A stretch of DNA of 64,000 nucleotides from Anas platyrhynchos (lineage: Eukaryota; Chordata; Aves; Anseriformes; Anatidae), in NCBI RefSeq assembly GCF_047663525.1, contig NC_092592.1:26593001-26657000 (forward strand), in the 5' to 3' direction. Shown one piece after another: positions 39,335 to 51,900 of the stretch (the first letter of the stretch is position 1; each line of letters starts with the position of its first letter). The position numbers and the translations under genes were made by a program. The notes beneath the pieces are model-generated. The model was given only the letters and a program-made list of their open reading frames with translations, did not search any database and had not been told where the DNA came from.

Positions 39335-39445
39335 CGATGCTATCAGCCGCGGGGCCGCTAATTGCTCCATTAGTCTCGCGGGTGCCGAGTGCTGGAGCCG
39401 GCCCCGCGCTAATGGCCGTAAACAAACAAACACGGTAATCCGGCC
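39335..39445. promoter_or_regulatory. Candidate enhancer B upstream of NKX2-3
   Basis: Contains gctaattgctccattagtc (paired homeodomain cores), a second gctaatgg, and taaacaaacaaaca (tandem forkhead sites), again as an AT-rich pocket in CpG-rich DNA about 3.1 kb upstream of NKX2-3. Function is inferred. Confidence 0.3.
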
Positions 39446-41499
39446 CCGGCTCCGGCGGGGAGCGGGCGGGGACCCCCGACGGCTGCGGGAGGGGACCCCC
39501 GGGGGCTGCGCCCACCTGCCCGCCGCCCCGGGCAGCCCCGAGCCCCGCGGGCCGGGGGCCGGTGCGGGTCCGCGCCGCCGGGAGCTGCCCCCCGCGCCCG
39601 GCTCTATTTACACAGAGCCTGCCCTTGTGTAAACGCTCCGCGCCGTGGTTTATCTCAGGGCCCGTCTGTTTCTCGTTCTCTGTCAGCAGCGCCCGGTGAA
39701 GGATGGCCCTTTCCCAGGGGCTCGGCCCTGATTTATGTGAGAACCGCAGCGCTCCGGGGACGCCCCCGCACGGCGAGGCCGGCGACGCGCCGCGGGGAGG
39801 TCGCGGACCCCGGGGCAGCGCCCGGCGGACGGCACCGGCGGTGCCCCGCAGCTCCCGGCCTCGCTGCGGCCCCGCACGCCTCGGCCACCTGCCGGCACGG
39901 CCCCGGCCTCCCCGCGGGGCTCCGCGCACCGAGCCCGGTGCCCCGACGGCGGGCGCGCACCGGGAGGCACCGGGGAGAGCGGGCACGGAGCGGCCCCGCC
40001 TGCGGCCACCGGGCCGGGACGCGCTCCCCTGGCGCGCCCGCCTTGGCACGGCCCCTGGCCCGGGATAAAGAGCGGCTTTTATCCCAGCCGCGACGCTTTC
40101 CCAGCAATGACTCCTTTCCACTCCTGTTCCAAACGAAATGCGTTCTTTAATCCCCGAGAAAGCGGACGGCTCCTGCAGGCGGAGGAGCCGGGTCCCAGCC
40201 AGGGATGCTGCGCGCTCGCCCAGCACCATGCTGCCTTCCTCTCCCACTGCCCTGTCTCGGTCCTACCGGGAATGTCTGCACCCTTCTGCCCACTGGGCCT
40301 GCCAGTTGACACCTGCATCTGCCTCTCACCATCCTGGGAACCCCCCTGGTTTACCCTTGCCAAGAACAACCACCCAGGCAATGCCCATTTTCTAGAGAAA
40401 TATGTCACTGCAAATATTTGCTTTTCTTCAATATGTTCTTGCTCTGCAATTGGCTGATTTACACTTGCTTCACAGAGATGTATGTTTTGGAAATATTTCC
40501 CCAAACAATACCTCAATGTGAAATGTGTTTTTCTTAGGGTCATACCAAGAGTTTCCAGTGTCCTGAGAAATACTTAAGTTTCAAAATTGGGAGCTTGATT
40601 TGAGGGATCCAGAGTGGTGCTGGATACCAGTAGCTGTGTATAACATTCAGCACTCAGCATTTTGGGGAATAAGAGTGGCTCTCACAAGGGTGGTGGTCCT
40701 TGCAGCAAGGGAATCTTGGTGGATTTGGACACCAAAGGGGAGGCTGCCCTTTATTTCAGACCCTGGTGGAGCTCCAAACAGGAGCCTGACATCTTGAGCT
40801 CAATGAGAGCCAAACCACAGGAGCAGGTAAAGGTCATCCCACAACTGAAGCAATGCAGGATAGGAAATGTCAGCACCAAGGACCCCCTCCTGCCTCCTTT
40901 GATTCGGCTTCTCTTGCTCACAAAGGATATGCAGGCTTGACAAAGCCACCCTGCTGCACAACACGGCCCTGCGACTGTGGACGTGCAGAGGGTTGTCAAA
41001 CACCTCTTCCTCTGGAGGAGAATCTGTCATAAATCACAGTTTACCGCTCATGCGACAAGAAGCTCCTGGGCCAGGGCTGCAGCTGGAGGACACCGCCGCA
41101 AACATGCGCACACCAGCAAAACCCGCAGCCTTTGCTCTGTGCTTCGGGAGCCGTTGCTGCATGCTTGTGTCCATGAGGTTAAGAACCGGGGCTGAAATTC
41201 ATCCCTCAGCAGAGGCCCAGCACGAGGCTTGCTCGCTGCTTGCATCCCCAGGTCCGCGTACCACTTGCATCCCATAGGGCTTAAGTGGAGCGTAAGTGGA
41301 CCCTGGGCCTTGCGCTGGCGGCCTGCCCGGCACTGGATTTCAGCTCCGAGCCCAGGCCTGCAGCTCTGATTCATGCACGTAATCCTGCTGAGGTCAGCGG
41401 GTTTCATCCTGCTCCCACCGCAGCCAGCGGGACGGTTCACACGAGAGTGGCAGGGTCAGGCTCTGTGTTTGCATGCGCTGTAGAAAATGGAACAATTCA

Positions 41500-41575
41500 G
41501 ATTAAACCAATTAAATTTTAACAGGTCTGGAAAGCGTTTTATTACATAATAAACAGGGGGGGATTAGCCGTGTCA
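41500..41575. promoter_or_regulatory. AT-rich homeodomain/CDX-like block
   Basis: Holds aaccaattaaattttaac and the near-palindrome tttattacataataaa at 41538-41553, which reads as a CDX/HOX-type double site and also carries an AATAAA hexamer on each strand. The next 200 bp are CpG-rich. It could be a regulatory element or the back-to-back ends of non-coding transcripts. Confidence 0.25.
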
Positions 41576-42639
41576 GGCTTTGGTGTGTGTGTACTCGCCG
41601 AGCGGATCCTTGCTGACCGCGGCACTCGGTGTTCCTCCCGGCTCAGGACCTCCCCGCGCCGCCGCCGGGGCCGGTCCCCAGACAAACACATGGCGCTGGA
41701 GCGCAGCTGCACGCTGGCTCCTGTTCCCGTCCGAGGCGTCCCCCGGAGCATTCTGGGTGCAGTGCTTTTCCTAGCCCAAGCAAAGCCTTTTCTAGAAGAA
41801 ATTTCGCAAGGCGCTCCGCGGCTGTTTCTGCAGGCGTCCTTTCGAGACATGGAAAGCCTCGTGCCTCGGCACAGGCGTGTTTGTGAGGAGCGAGAAGCCA
41901 GGCTGCATCTGTGCGAGGTGCTGACACGTCTCATCTTGGAAACAGAGCCGATAAGTTCCTCTTGTTTAGGGCATCTCCCCGGCAGCCAGTCCCCACTTCT
42001 CTTGCTGCTTAATCGAGATTCCTCCGGCTGCAGGCAGGGCTTGTTCCCATGCGGGTGAGGCCATCCTGGAAATGGCTGCCCCCAGAGCTGGTAAATGTGC
42101 ACCACCGTGTACACGGTGTGGCTTTGCCAGGGTGTTCTCGGGTTAAGCAGGCTTCGAAAGCACACCAAATCCAGCCTTCCTGCAGCAGAAACCATGCTGC
42201 AGGTTTGGGTGTGCTGTAGCTCTCCCTGGGGTGCATGCAGGAGGTGCAGAGGCAGTGGCACTGCTTGGTGCGGTGGCACTCCCCTAGGGGCTCCGGGGCA
42301 CTGCAGGGCTTCATCCTCTGAGCTGGTAACTCGTCACCAGACAGCTCGGCAGCACTGAGCACAAACACCCCACCTCCTCCAAGAAACCTTCTCGCCTACC
42401 TGCAGCCGGGGTGCGGGAGCAGGACAGGGGAACCTCATCCTCGCTGTTCCCAGCGGACAGCCCCAGGCAGAACGGCATGGAGGGCTCGAATGGAGGGTGT
42501 TTTGCACGCCGCTTCCCCAGGCAGCTGCAGGCGAGCTCCCGGTGCCGTGGCATGTTTTTCCCTGGAAGTGGAACGGCTGCCACGGGTGGAGACTGCGGCA
42601 TGTTGAGGGGAAGCGAAGGAAAACAGCTCCCTGTCTGGC

Positions 42640-42990
42640 TACTGTGGCTGGAAAGGTTAATTGCGGAGCGTGCACTCGGTCCGCGCACTTTTAATAAACA
42701 CCCATTCTTTCGTTTTCCTTTAAAATAGTTTTCGCGTTTTGCCATTGCGGCTCATGTTGCTTCCTCCTGCGACAGCTCCTCGCCAGTGGCTGCTGCACAA
42801 ACAGAGCAGCTCCTGGGACCCTCACGCAGGCAGGCAGGTGGGAGATTTGAAGGTCTCTGTTAATAGTTTATCTCTGAGTTAGTTTAATGAATTCTCCTCG
42901 TAATTACTGCGCAGGAATTGTTAGTATATCCCGATGAATCAGAACTTTCTAACAACAACTCTGGATGAAATTATAAACTGTTTTTCTATC
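42640..42990. promoter_or_regulatory. Candidate conserved non-coding block in the NKX2-3/GOT1 desert
   Basis: Two AT-rich pockets, about 42655-42745 (ggttaattgcgg, acttttaataaacaccc) and 42855-42985 (agtttaatgaattc, cgtaattactgcgc), each with several homeodomain-type cores, separated by ordinary sequence. Evidence is motif clustering only. Confidence 0.25.
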
Positions 42991-44239
42991 TTGGAGTGGA
43001 GGCTTCAGAGAGGATTCCTAATTGTTCTTGTCCCCTCTGGGGCCAGTGCCGGATTATCCCACACAGGCTTCTCTGCAGACTTGTTTTTAGTCTATCAGTG
43101 GGCTCTCTGCCAGTCCTAAGAGATGGGGAACTCAGTTTTCCAGATTTAAATCCCCCCTCCACCCTTCCACTCCACTTACACCTCTAAGGAAGAGCATGGA
43201 TTAGAGAGGATTTGCCCTTGTGGGGCTTCGGGTTGGGTTTGTGAAGATGTGTCCTTAAAAGCTTGCCTTTTTTTTTTTTTTTTTCCCCATGTAAATCCGA
43301 CTCCCATCTTTGCATTGGGAATGGGCAGAAGCTGGGCCGTGCTGCTTGGAGAGCAGACACCTCCCATTTCACCACAAATGCTTGCCTTCCAACGGCATTT
43401 TGTTTGCGAGGCAACGGCTTGCCTGGGAGGACAACCAGGTGGTCGTGACGCTGGTGTGCCTAGTGCCTGGGGCAGGGCATGGGTGGCACTTTGGGAACAG
43501 GACGGGGGTGACCCCTCCTGCTTGCTGTGCTTCAGGCACACATACAAAAGGCTGGATGGGCCCAAGACTCATCCAAAACCTGTCCCCATGCTGGCAGAGC
43601 TGGCTTTCTTGGTGCGACTCATGGCTTATCTTTGTGCCTGTCACGTCCCAGTGCACTGGAGCCCATGGCCAGCCGTGTTGGGTCACCTCCACCAACACTG
43701 CCAACAACCTTTACAACAGTGTCACGCCAATCCTTGGGCGCACGGACCATGGCAAAGGTGGCTGGGCGTCAGCAAGGGGCTAAGGCAGCTCTTCCTTTCC
43801 CCATCCCCGCCATGGCGGGGCGGGAAGGGGCCACGCCGCCGGCCATTCCCCGTCCCGCTGACGCCTGTCTGGCTGCCGGGACACCCCGGCGTCCCCATCC
43901 CAGGCACGTCCCCAGCGCCCGGCACGGTGCCGCGGGGCCACTCGGGCCCAGGCGCCCTTCTCCAAACATCCCTCCCGCCGCGCGCCCGGTACCCCCGCCG
44001 CCCGCCCCCGCTGCCCCGTGCACCCGCCCTGCTGACGGCGGGGAAAGTCGGAGCCGTGTCCTTGCGCCGACCTTCGGCTGACCTTCCAGTAACGCTCGAG
44101 AAACCCTCGGAAAGGCTTTCTCATTGTGCAGCCCCAGGGTTTCCAGGGAATTAGTCAGCAGGCTGGAATTGTGCTCTGTGTATGTGACCCCCCCGCTCAC
44201 CCTCCCACCCCCCCCCCGCCTCTCCCATCGCTGGAGCCG

Positions 44240-44700
44240 GACCGGTCCAAGAGATATGTTGCCAGGGTGACAGCGAGGTGTGATGGATGGACAGAGAGTG
44301 GCTGTGGAGTGGCAGGGCCGCTGGTCAGTAACCCAGGGCTGTGTTTATAAGAAGGAAGAGGCTGTTTCCTGGAGCTAACATAATGCAGCTCTAAAAAAGG
44401 CAGGGGAAATACATCATGCGAGGAGAGCGCAGCCCGGGGAGGGGAGGGCCGCTGGGGAGCCCAGCACCAAAGCGAGCCTGCAGGTCAAGGTGCCTTTGAC
44501 AGGGGCCTTTTTTATAGGCCATTTGCGTGAGAGTTCGCTGCTGTTTCTCTGCAGCCCTGACAGCGGCTCAAGGCCCAGCCGGGGATCGGGGAGGGTCTAA
44601 TCTCAACCGCCGCTTTCCAGCCCTTCGGCGTGGGACCCGCTGATTTATTTAGAAAATAAATAACGCTGGCTGACTATTGTTCGGAGTGACAGCCCCCCCG
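44240..44700. promoter_or_regulatory. Candidate regulatory block with MEF2/RFX/TCF-like motifs
   Basis: Includes tgttgccagggtgacag (RFX-like), gtgcctttgac (TCF-like), gatttatttagaaaataaa (MEF2-like) and tgactattgttcgg (SOX-like), about 8 kb upstream of NKX2-3. Lack of open frames and mixed AT/GC texture are compatible with an enhancer, which is not shown. Confidence 0.25.
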
Positions 44701-45229
44701 CGGCAGGCAGGAGGAGGTGTGGGGAGCTGGGAAAGGACCGGGGGCTGAAGGAGCAAGGGGCTGGCCTGCAGCCCCCGGCCCGGGCAGGGCGATGCTCCCA
44801 GCCCTGGCCTCTGCCCACGCTGGGGGACCCGGGGTGTCCCCAGGACACCTCCCACAGCAACAGAGGCAAACGGCACGGCGTGGGGACATCTACCCTCCTC
44901 CATAGCCCGCTTTGGTGGGTTTCCTCCCTTTTTGCTGAATTGCAGGTGTGTGAGTGCCCATAGCTGGTGTCTCCCACAGGGTCTTGTCCCCGTGTCTGCT
45001 GTCACCTCCCAGCCTCAGCTGTGTCTCCCCTGCGGTCACCCGCTCTGTCCCGGCGTTGTCACCACCAGGGTCTGGCTGCTCCGTCCCAGTGCTTGGGCTC
45101 CTCTTCTGCAGGAGCCGAGCCCTCAGGTAGCTGTGGCAGCTCTGACCCTGCACTATCCCAGCGCCCCACTCTGCCATGCTCTGCTCAGGGAAGCCAATCG
45201 AAGCCCCAGAAAACAGCCCTGGATTTTTT

Positions 45230-46360
45230 TTTTTCCCTGAAAAAAAATATAATTCAACATTTTAGAAAAGAATTTCACATGCACAAACACAAACCTAACC
45301 TCATCTGGCTGTAAGTTGCAGCACTTTCTACATAGGAACAAATTGCTTCTATTGCAGCTGAAAAATTACCGAAATCTTAAAAATCTTTTATTATTATTAT
45401 TATTCTTTCTTCTGCGATTTTATTCTTATAGCTCTGAAATAGCTGAGGAAATTACATTGCATTTATTTTTTCTTTTCTCTTTTTCTAAGAGTGCAAACGC
45501 TTAGAAAAGTGACAGCATAGCGAAAACAAGATGAGAAAACAGAGGAGGAAATCTCATGCAAATGTCCGGCTTTCTTCAAGCAGCTTCAGGGTTGGGGAGA
45601 AAAAGGAGACAATGGAAACACAAAAACATGCTGTTTCCACATTTTGATTGAATTTCTGGCTTAAGAAACTGAACTAAAAAATCAAAATTTTAATTAAAAA
45701 AGATAATTTCAAAAAATCCCATAGAAAAGTTAAATGAAAAGCTCTGTTTTCCGTATAATAGTTTTCAACTGAATTCATTTTAGGCAAGAAAATTATCAGT
45801 AATTTTCATAACTTATTTTTTCACATTTTTAGTAACGATAATTCTACCTTATAAATAAAAATTCTCAATTTCCAACTTTTCAGCAAATATTTGGGTTTGG
45901 GTGCTGTCCTCACTGCTGTGGGAGTAATTTTTTATTTCAAGTGGAGCCTCATTTTTGGCTCAGATTTTTGCTTTTCCCTTTTTTCTTCAGAGGAGTGTTA
46001 TGTCTTCAGTGCCGTTCAGACTTCCCTTCTCTAATTCATGCAAATACCACGTCGTGCACAAATTCCTCAATGAGTTTAAACTCGTTATTATTTATTAATC
46101 AGCAAACAATTTTTTTTTTTTTGCAGCCCCGCCTGATTGCTGCCTGAAAACCGCTTTCTAAAGAAGCATTTGATGAGTATTTGTATATTTAATGTTTGCA
46201 TTGTTCTAAGTGACTTTTAACATTACGTTCTCTCACCCGCTTTCAGTTCAAACCAGCGTGCTCACACGCACTTACATTCGAACGCGCTTGCAGCTCGGAT
46301 TTTATGTAGCTGTATTGAACGGCTCGGAAAATAAAAATAATAATAATAATAAAAAAAATC
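45230..46360. promoter_or_regulatory. 1.1 kb AT-rich island in the gene desert
   Basis: The base composition drops sharply to AT-rich between GC-rich flanks. It contains two octamer sites, catgcaaat near 45556 and 46038, several TTTAAT/ATTAA cores and ATT/AAT trinucleotide runs at about 45388 and 46328. No open frame or recognised transposon was found. Either an old decayed repeat or a developmental enhancer would fit. Confidence 0.3.
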
Positions 46361-48309
46361 CATATTGTTGATTTCCTTGGTTTGCCGACACATCCATCAC
46401 TGCTGCAGCGGCAGCGCTCTGTGCTGGGGACTGGCCGCACCCAGCAGCCCCAGCCCGTGGCCGGGTTTTTCCAAAATGATGTTTTTTGTGAGCTCTTCTC
46501 GCTCGGTTCCCACCCGCCCCGTGGACACGGGCTGGCCGGGAGGGAACGAGGCCGGCTCTGGGGCCGTGGGGACTCATCCTCCCAGCTCTGCAGCTTAAGG
46601 CCGCCCGGCTCCTCTGCGAGCCTCCCCAGGTGGCCATGATATTTCTAAAGGACTCGTCCCCGTGCCGCAGTAAGCTCATTAGCTAATTCCCTTATTACGC
46701 GGCACCAACTGAAGCATGTATGTTTGGGTTTGCAGGCAGCCCCCTCTCGCCTTCCCCCCCCAGCTTGCCTCGCCTCCACCGTGCTCCCTTCTCTTTGTTT
46801 TAGCCAGGAAGGCGGGCTTCTAAAATTTCCCTTGGCTCGGCCATTTTGGGCGCGTGCTCATCCCTCCCTCGCCCTTCCTGGGGTGTTTGCTTGGCTCCCG
46901 CAGCCCCCAGCCAGAGGGGCTGCAGCCGGTGGAGCGGGCAGGACCCTGCTTGCCCGGCGCCTTCGCCTCCACCAAAGTGGCTTTTCGGGCCCGTTCACAT
47001 TGCCCTGTCAATCTCGGAGCCCGGCCGGGCGAACGTGCTGAAGGTTTGGTTCAGACAAAGAGAGGCACGGGGCTTTCCAGGCATGGAGGCAGCAGCGTGG
47101 AGGCCGGGCAGAAGGATGTGTGGTGGTCTTTGCATTACCCCCGCTTTGGAGAGGGTCCGTTGGGTCTTGTGGCTCATCAGCAAACAAATGCCGAGCACGC
47201 TGGATGCTCACCCGCCACCACCGAACCTCTCGTCCCCAACCATGGGGAGCCCGGGGGCCTCTTCCCTCACCGCCAGCTCCGGGAGGAGCCCGGTCACAAC
47301 CCCTGGCCGGGGAAGAGGGACGGACCCGACATCCCACCCTCTTCCTTCTGGGGGGCCACATGCTGCAAGGTCCACCTCGCGCCGGCGCTTTCCGGCCCTC
47401 TGTGAGAACGTACAAATTGTGGCTCCTTCATTGACTTTGAAGAATGTCCCTTTATTCACAATGTTATTTCCTTTAATCACTGTGGGGTTGCAGGAAATCT
47501 TCTTGGAAAATTATTTCAGATTGGCTGGAATCACCGTACGGTCGCAGGGATGGAAAACTCACTTGAACTTGTTTTCATTTTACCCTAAAAAGTCACTGTC
47601 CCCAGAAGGTTCAGATGAATTTGGATAAACATGTGAGTTCCGAGGATTTTGTTGTTGTTGAGCAGTTTTCTTCCTTTTTTTTTTTTTTCCCAAAACGAAC
47701 CTCTGCATCTTTCCAAGTTCCTGAGCTTTACTCAAGACCAGGGGTGCAGAGTCAAAGGAAAAATGGGACATTTGCATAAACAGAATGAAGACAGGCAAAT
47801 ACATCATGAAGGGACATGACATGCAAGTAGAGATAACGAAGTAAGTGGCAGCTTTGGCTGTCACCTAAGAGCCACAACTGAATTTTATTCTACTTGCGGA
47901 TATCTATGCTTGCCAATAGGGAAGACACAGAAGGTGTGCTCAGTCTCGACATTCACGGGACTTTGGTTCCCTTCCTACATGAAATTCTCATGGGCAAGGG
48001 AGAGGAACACGGTCTAAATGAATGAGATCTAGATGGACATGAGGCTGCATTGAAGCAAAACTGTCTGGAAAACTGCGTTGAAAGGGGAGTTACCAGGGTT
48101 TAACCCTCAGATGGGACCTGCTCTGGACCTAGGCCTGGCCAATGCTTTCATGGGATCTTCACCTTCAAGCAATGCCGGTCTGGTAGGGCCTGCAAGAGTG
48201 CAGCTCAGCTTCTCTTGACGAACTGGAGAAATCTGAAAGAAAACTGTAGATAAAAACAAAATAAGGCTTTTCTTTGAGTTGGGGAAAATCAACTGCACAC
48301 CCACTAACT

Positions 48310-48960
48310 GTGAATTGAGCAAGCTTGCTTGGTGGGAAGGTAGCTGGAGGTGATGGTGGGTCCCAAAGGGAGCGCGAGCCAGCAGTGTTCTCCTGAGTGA
48401 GAAGAGTGAAATGAGGCTGGGACATATAAATAAGGTGTTTGTGGGACACCCAATGTAATCCTGCCTCACTCAAAAGTGTCAGCCCGAGTGCTGGGTCCCA
48501 CTTTGGGCTGAGCGTCTCAAGTTGTGGTTCTGGGAGGAAGCCCAGGGAAGAGCAAGAGTGATCAGAAATTCAGAAAACATGACATACAGGAGGAGGCTGA
48601 AGGACCAGGGTAGCTTAGTATCAAGAAGAGACGACTGGAGGGAAATAAGATAAAAGTCTTCAAATGCATAAAGCTCTGCCACAAAGCAAGAGATAATGGG
48701 CTATTCCTTTTTTTTTTTCAGGGTGGAAAGAACGAGAAACCATGGGCTCACCCTGCAATGACTGCAGCAAAGGAGATTAAAACTCGTTTTTCTTGGGAGC
48801 TGCCTTCACCACTAGCGGCTCCTTGTAGGCAGAGTTTAGACAAAACCTCCACCAGGAAGGGTTTGCCTCCTTCGGCGGCAGGCAGACAGGCTGGGTGACC
48901 TTTCGAGGGCCTTCCAGGCTTATTTTTTATGATTCTGTGAATACGGATACTAGAAAGAGA
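48310..48960 (+). repeat. Decayed CR1 LINE, 3' part
   Basis: Several stretches in the correct order match the CR1 3' region: caatgtaatcctgcctcac, gatcagaaattcagaaaaca, aggaggctgaaggacc, aaagtcttcaaatgcataaag, ctctgccacaaagcaagag, then gacctttcgagggccttcc and the terminal tatgattctgtg near 48930. Divergence from consensus is high, so the copy is old; the 5' limit is uncertain and could lie further left. No open reading frame survives. Confidence 0.75.
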
Positions 48961-51900
48961 GATCATTTTGCCTCTAGCCAGTCTATTCGGGACTGGTCCT
49001 TGCCAGGTGTGTTTTTCCTCGGCTGTGGATGCCGTCCAGGTTTCCGTCAACTCCATCAGCATTTTTGTTATTTAATCTGAAGCACTTCTTCTTCTACATT
49101 TTTATTTTTATAAATCCAGTCTTTTCCCCATTTCTGTGGTTCTTCTTCTCCTGGGAAGGTCATACAGGTCATATGCCTCGTGTGGTCCCCACCAAGCCCT
49201 GAACAGAGAGACCTCCTCTTCCCCATCCGATTGACCATGTGCCTACATGTGGGATCCCAGAGCACCCTAGGGCAGACCCAGCCTTGCTTGTGAATCTGTC
49301 TGGTGACAGACCCATGGTGTTGCAAGCTCCTGTCTTGCTCGTGGTTTTGCTCCCACCACAAGGCCCCAGTGGGTCATCCGTGGGCTGCGTGTTTTGCTGT
49401 TTGTAAAACAGGGCTCACAACAGTTGCCCCAGTCCATCTGCAGGCCCACAGATGTCAACTCTTCCGTGTTTACGCCAAGTTCATGCAATGTGAATTTCTG
49501 TGTGTGTACTGAAAACATGATACATTTTTACTCACGATGTTTAAGAGCAGAGTTAGTCATTAGATCACCTATTCTGATCTCCCCAAGTGCTGCATCTTAT
49601 TATTCTTTTGGGATCCAAATCACTTGGGTTTTCACTCAAGCATCTGGTCTGGAGAAGTGAGGGAGCTCAGAGATTTGTCTTACTGACTAATGGTTAATCC
49701 AGCGGCTAATCAGCATTGCTCAGAAAATGCATGTCTTATTTCTTATGCAGCTTTGTCTGGCTTTTAATTTCCAGGCATTGATTCTGTTCTGCCTTTTTGG
49801 CTGGAATAAAAACACTTTGGTACGTGGTATTTTCTTACTATCAGAGTACTTGTGCATAGCAGTCAAATTTCTTAAGCTTTTTTAAGAAGAAAACAGGTTG
49901 AGCTTGATTCTGTCACTGTGGGGTGCATTCTCCTGCCCTTGTGTCTTTTCCGTGGCTGTTTTCTGCACCCTCTATCATTTCACAGAATAATTTTGGCCTC
50001 GGGAGCTCTGGCGGTACAGCCCGCTGGTCAGGCCTCCATCAGTCAAATTTTGGAAATGTCTGAAGATGGAGATGCCACTGTCTCCCCAGTGCTGGTGCTG
50101 CTCTCAGTTTTCAACCCACATTCCCCTCCCTTTCCAGCCCTAGTCTGGTTGTGAGGGTGATGTGGGAGACAAAAATGGTGAGGGGAAAGGACATCTTCTG
50201 CAGGTTCTGAAATGGGGCACCAGGCCAGCCCCGGGACCTCCGTGTTGGCCCCCCTATCCCAAGCTGTGTTTGGATGCAGGACACCACATCCCAGCTCCTG
50301 TTCCCCATGCTCCTGGCTTCACATCCCAGGCTGCAGCTGCTTCATGGTCCTGGCATCAAGCTTACATGTAGGTTTTGCTTTGACTTGGTCGCAGCAGGCA
50401 ACTCTGTGTCCCTGTCCCGCAGCAGGATGCCAGCAGCCAGTTCGTGCTGCCCCTCAGTCTGGTTGCATCCAGACCCAGAGCCCTTGAGGGACATTTCTTG
50501 ACAATTGGCTTTACTTAGGACAAATATTTGATCAGAGTGCTGTACGATGCTAGGCTAAGCACCTTGCAGATATCTGTGTGAGATATCCACGGCCTCACTG
50601 CTCGCTGCTCCTTCGAAGCCACTGCTTTTGGTCCTTCGGGCAGTTTGCGTCCACACTTCAGTCCCCCATTGAAACCTATTTGTTTCTAATTTTCGAGCAA
50701 GAATTCCTAAGAAGATCCTATTAAGACAGCTATGAACTAATAATATCTTCACCATATATGGTGCATTTCACCCTCGGTTTGTGCACGGCTGTAAGTATAT
50801 GCTGCAGTGCGTGCTGAACGCCGCCAGCTGCTTGCCAGAGTGCGGTTCTTACCCAGCACGGTCCTGTGCTCTGCAGGGGCCTGGGGGCTGGCCCCTTCTC
50901 CCACCAGGTACAATTTGGCCCCTGCTCTGCCTTTTGTGAGGCATCGAAACTGGCTGTGCCTGGTCTGTGCCGTGCTGGCACTTCTGTGCTTTCACAGCAT
51001 TGCATTTCAAAGGCCTGGTTGCAAGGAGGCGCATGCATGTTACCTGCAAGTCTGGCCAAAAATCTGATGCTGCAGTGCACAAAGGAACCCTGCAGCTCTG
51101 GAGAATGTGCCATTTTGATGCTCACAAAGGAAAAATCTTTGCTTAAACCTGGGGTACAGCATGGAAAGTGCTAGCATTATATTCCTGCCGTTAGCCCTAC
51201 TCAGTTTTGTTTCTTATTCTCCCATGCATGGCACCACGGCTGGGCTATTCCTCTTCTCGGAGGTGGCCAAGGCAAGAGCGACTGCAAAAATGACAGTGAC
51301 ATGTGCCAGGCGCCAGCAGGTCCCAGCTCCGGAGGGCAGGTACGTCCCCAGGTGCCAGCCCTGCCAGTGGGACGGTGCTGGGACACCTCTGCATGCGCCC
51401 CAGCAGGTCAGCCCACCGAAGCCTGCCCAAATGTGCTGGGGGCTCTTTAATGGCCAGGCAGGGGGGACAGACCTGGTGCTTCCAGGTCTCCTCTCATGAC
51501 ATCCGCCCAGTCCCATTCCCGCACTAATCTTGTCATTCTATCCAAAACAATTATGGAGGGCTTGTTGTTTTTGGCACGATCCTTTATTTACAAATCCCAT
51601 CCTGCTTATAGCTCATGGTTTCATTATCCTCTAGATGTTTACAGAGCTCCTTTTCTTAATATTTGTGCCATTATTTTACTAGGGACCCGGGTGAGACTTT
51701 CCAGACAGTGATTGTCTGGCTCATCCTCTCCCCCACCAGCTCTTTCTGGAGAAGTGCACGTTCCCCCACTCTTGTCTCTGCCCTGGGTGCCCTCTCTGTT
51801 GTACCTGTGCCACCGACGTCCTCCCTGAGCTTCCAGCTCCTGATCATCACCTCTCCTCCGCACTGCCTCCCCTGCTCTCCCTGCTCCCAAACTTGGGATG

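Larger units (their letters stand above)
33300..40070. promoter_or_regulatory. Broad CpG-rich domain around NKX2-3
   Basis: Dense CpG and GC-rich sequence runs for nearly 7 kb across NKX2-3 and about 3.8 kb upstream. It stops sharply near 40.07 kb, where AT content rises. Such broad islands mark developmental, Polycomb-regulated genes. It contains NKX2-3's promoter, though no clear TATA box was found, and interspersed AT-rich homeodomain-type motifs. Long open frames inside it (up to about 800 codons on the minus strand) are composition artefacts. Boundaries are by eye. Confidence 0.7.

Noticed and set aside
41542-42279. Overlapping open frames of 245 (minus) and 162 (plus) codons
   Set aside because: Neither contains a recognisable domain or biased composition typical of proteins. 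Kept only as context for the nearby bidirectional hexamer.
43249-44154. A 301-codon plus-strand open frame
   Set aside because: Starts in a T-tract and becomes Pro/Arg/Ala-rich in GC-rich DNA. No similarity recognised.
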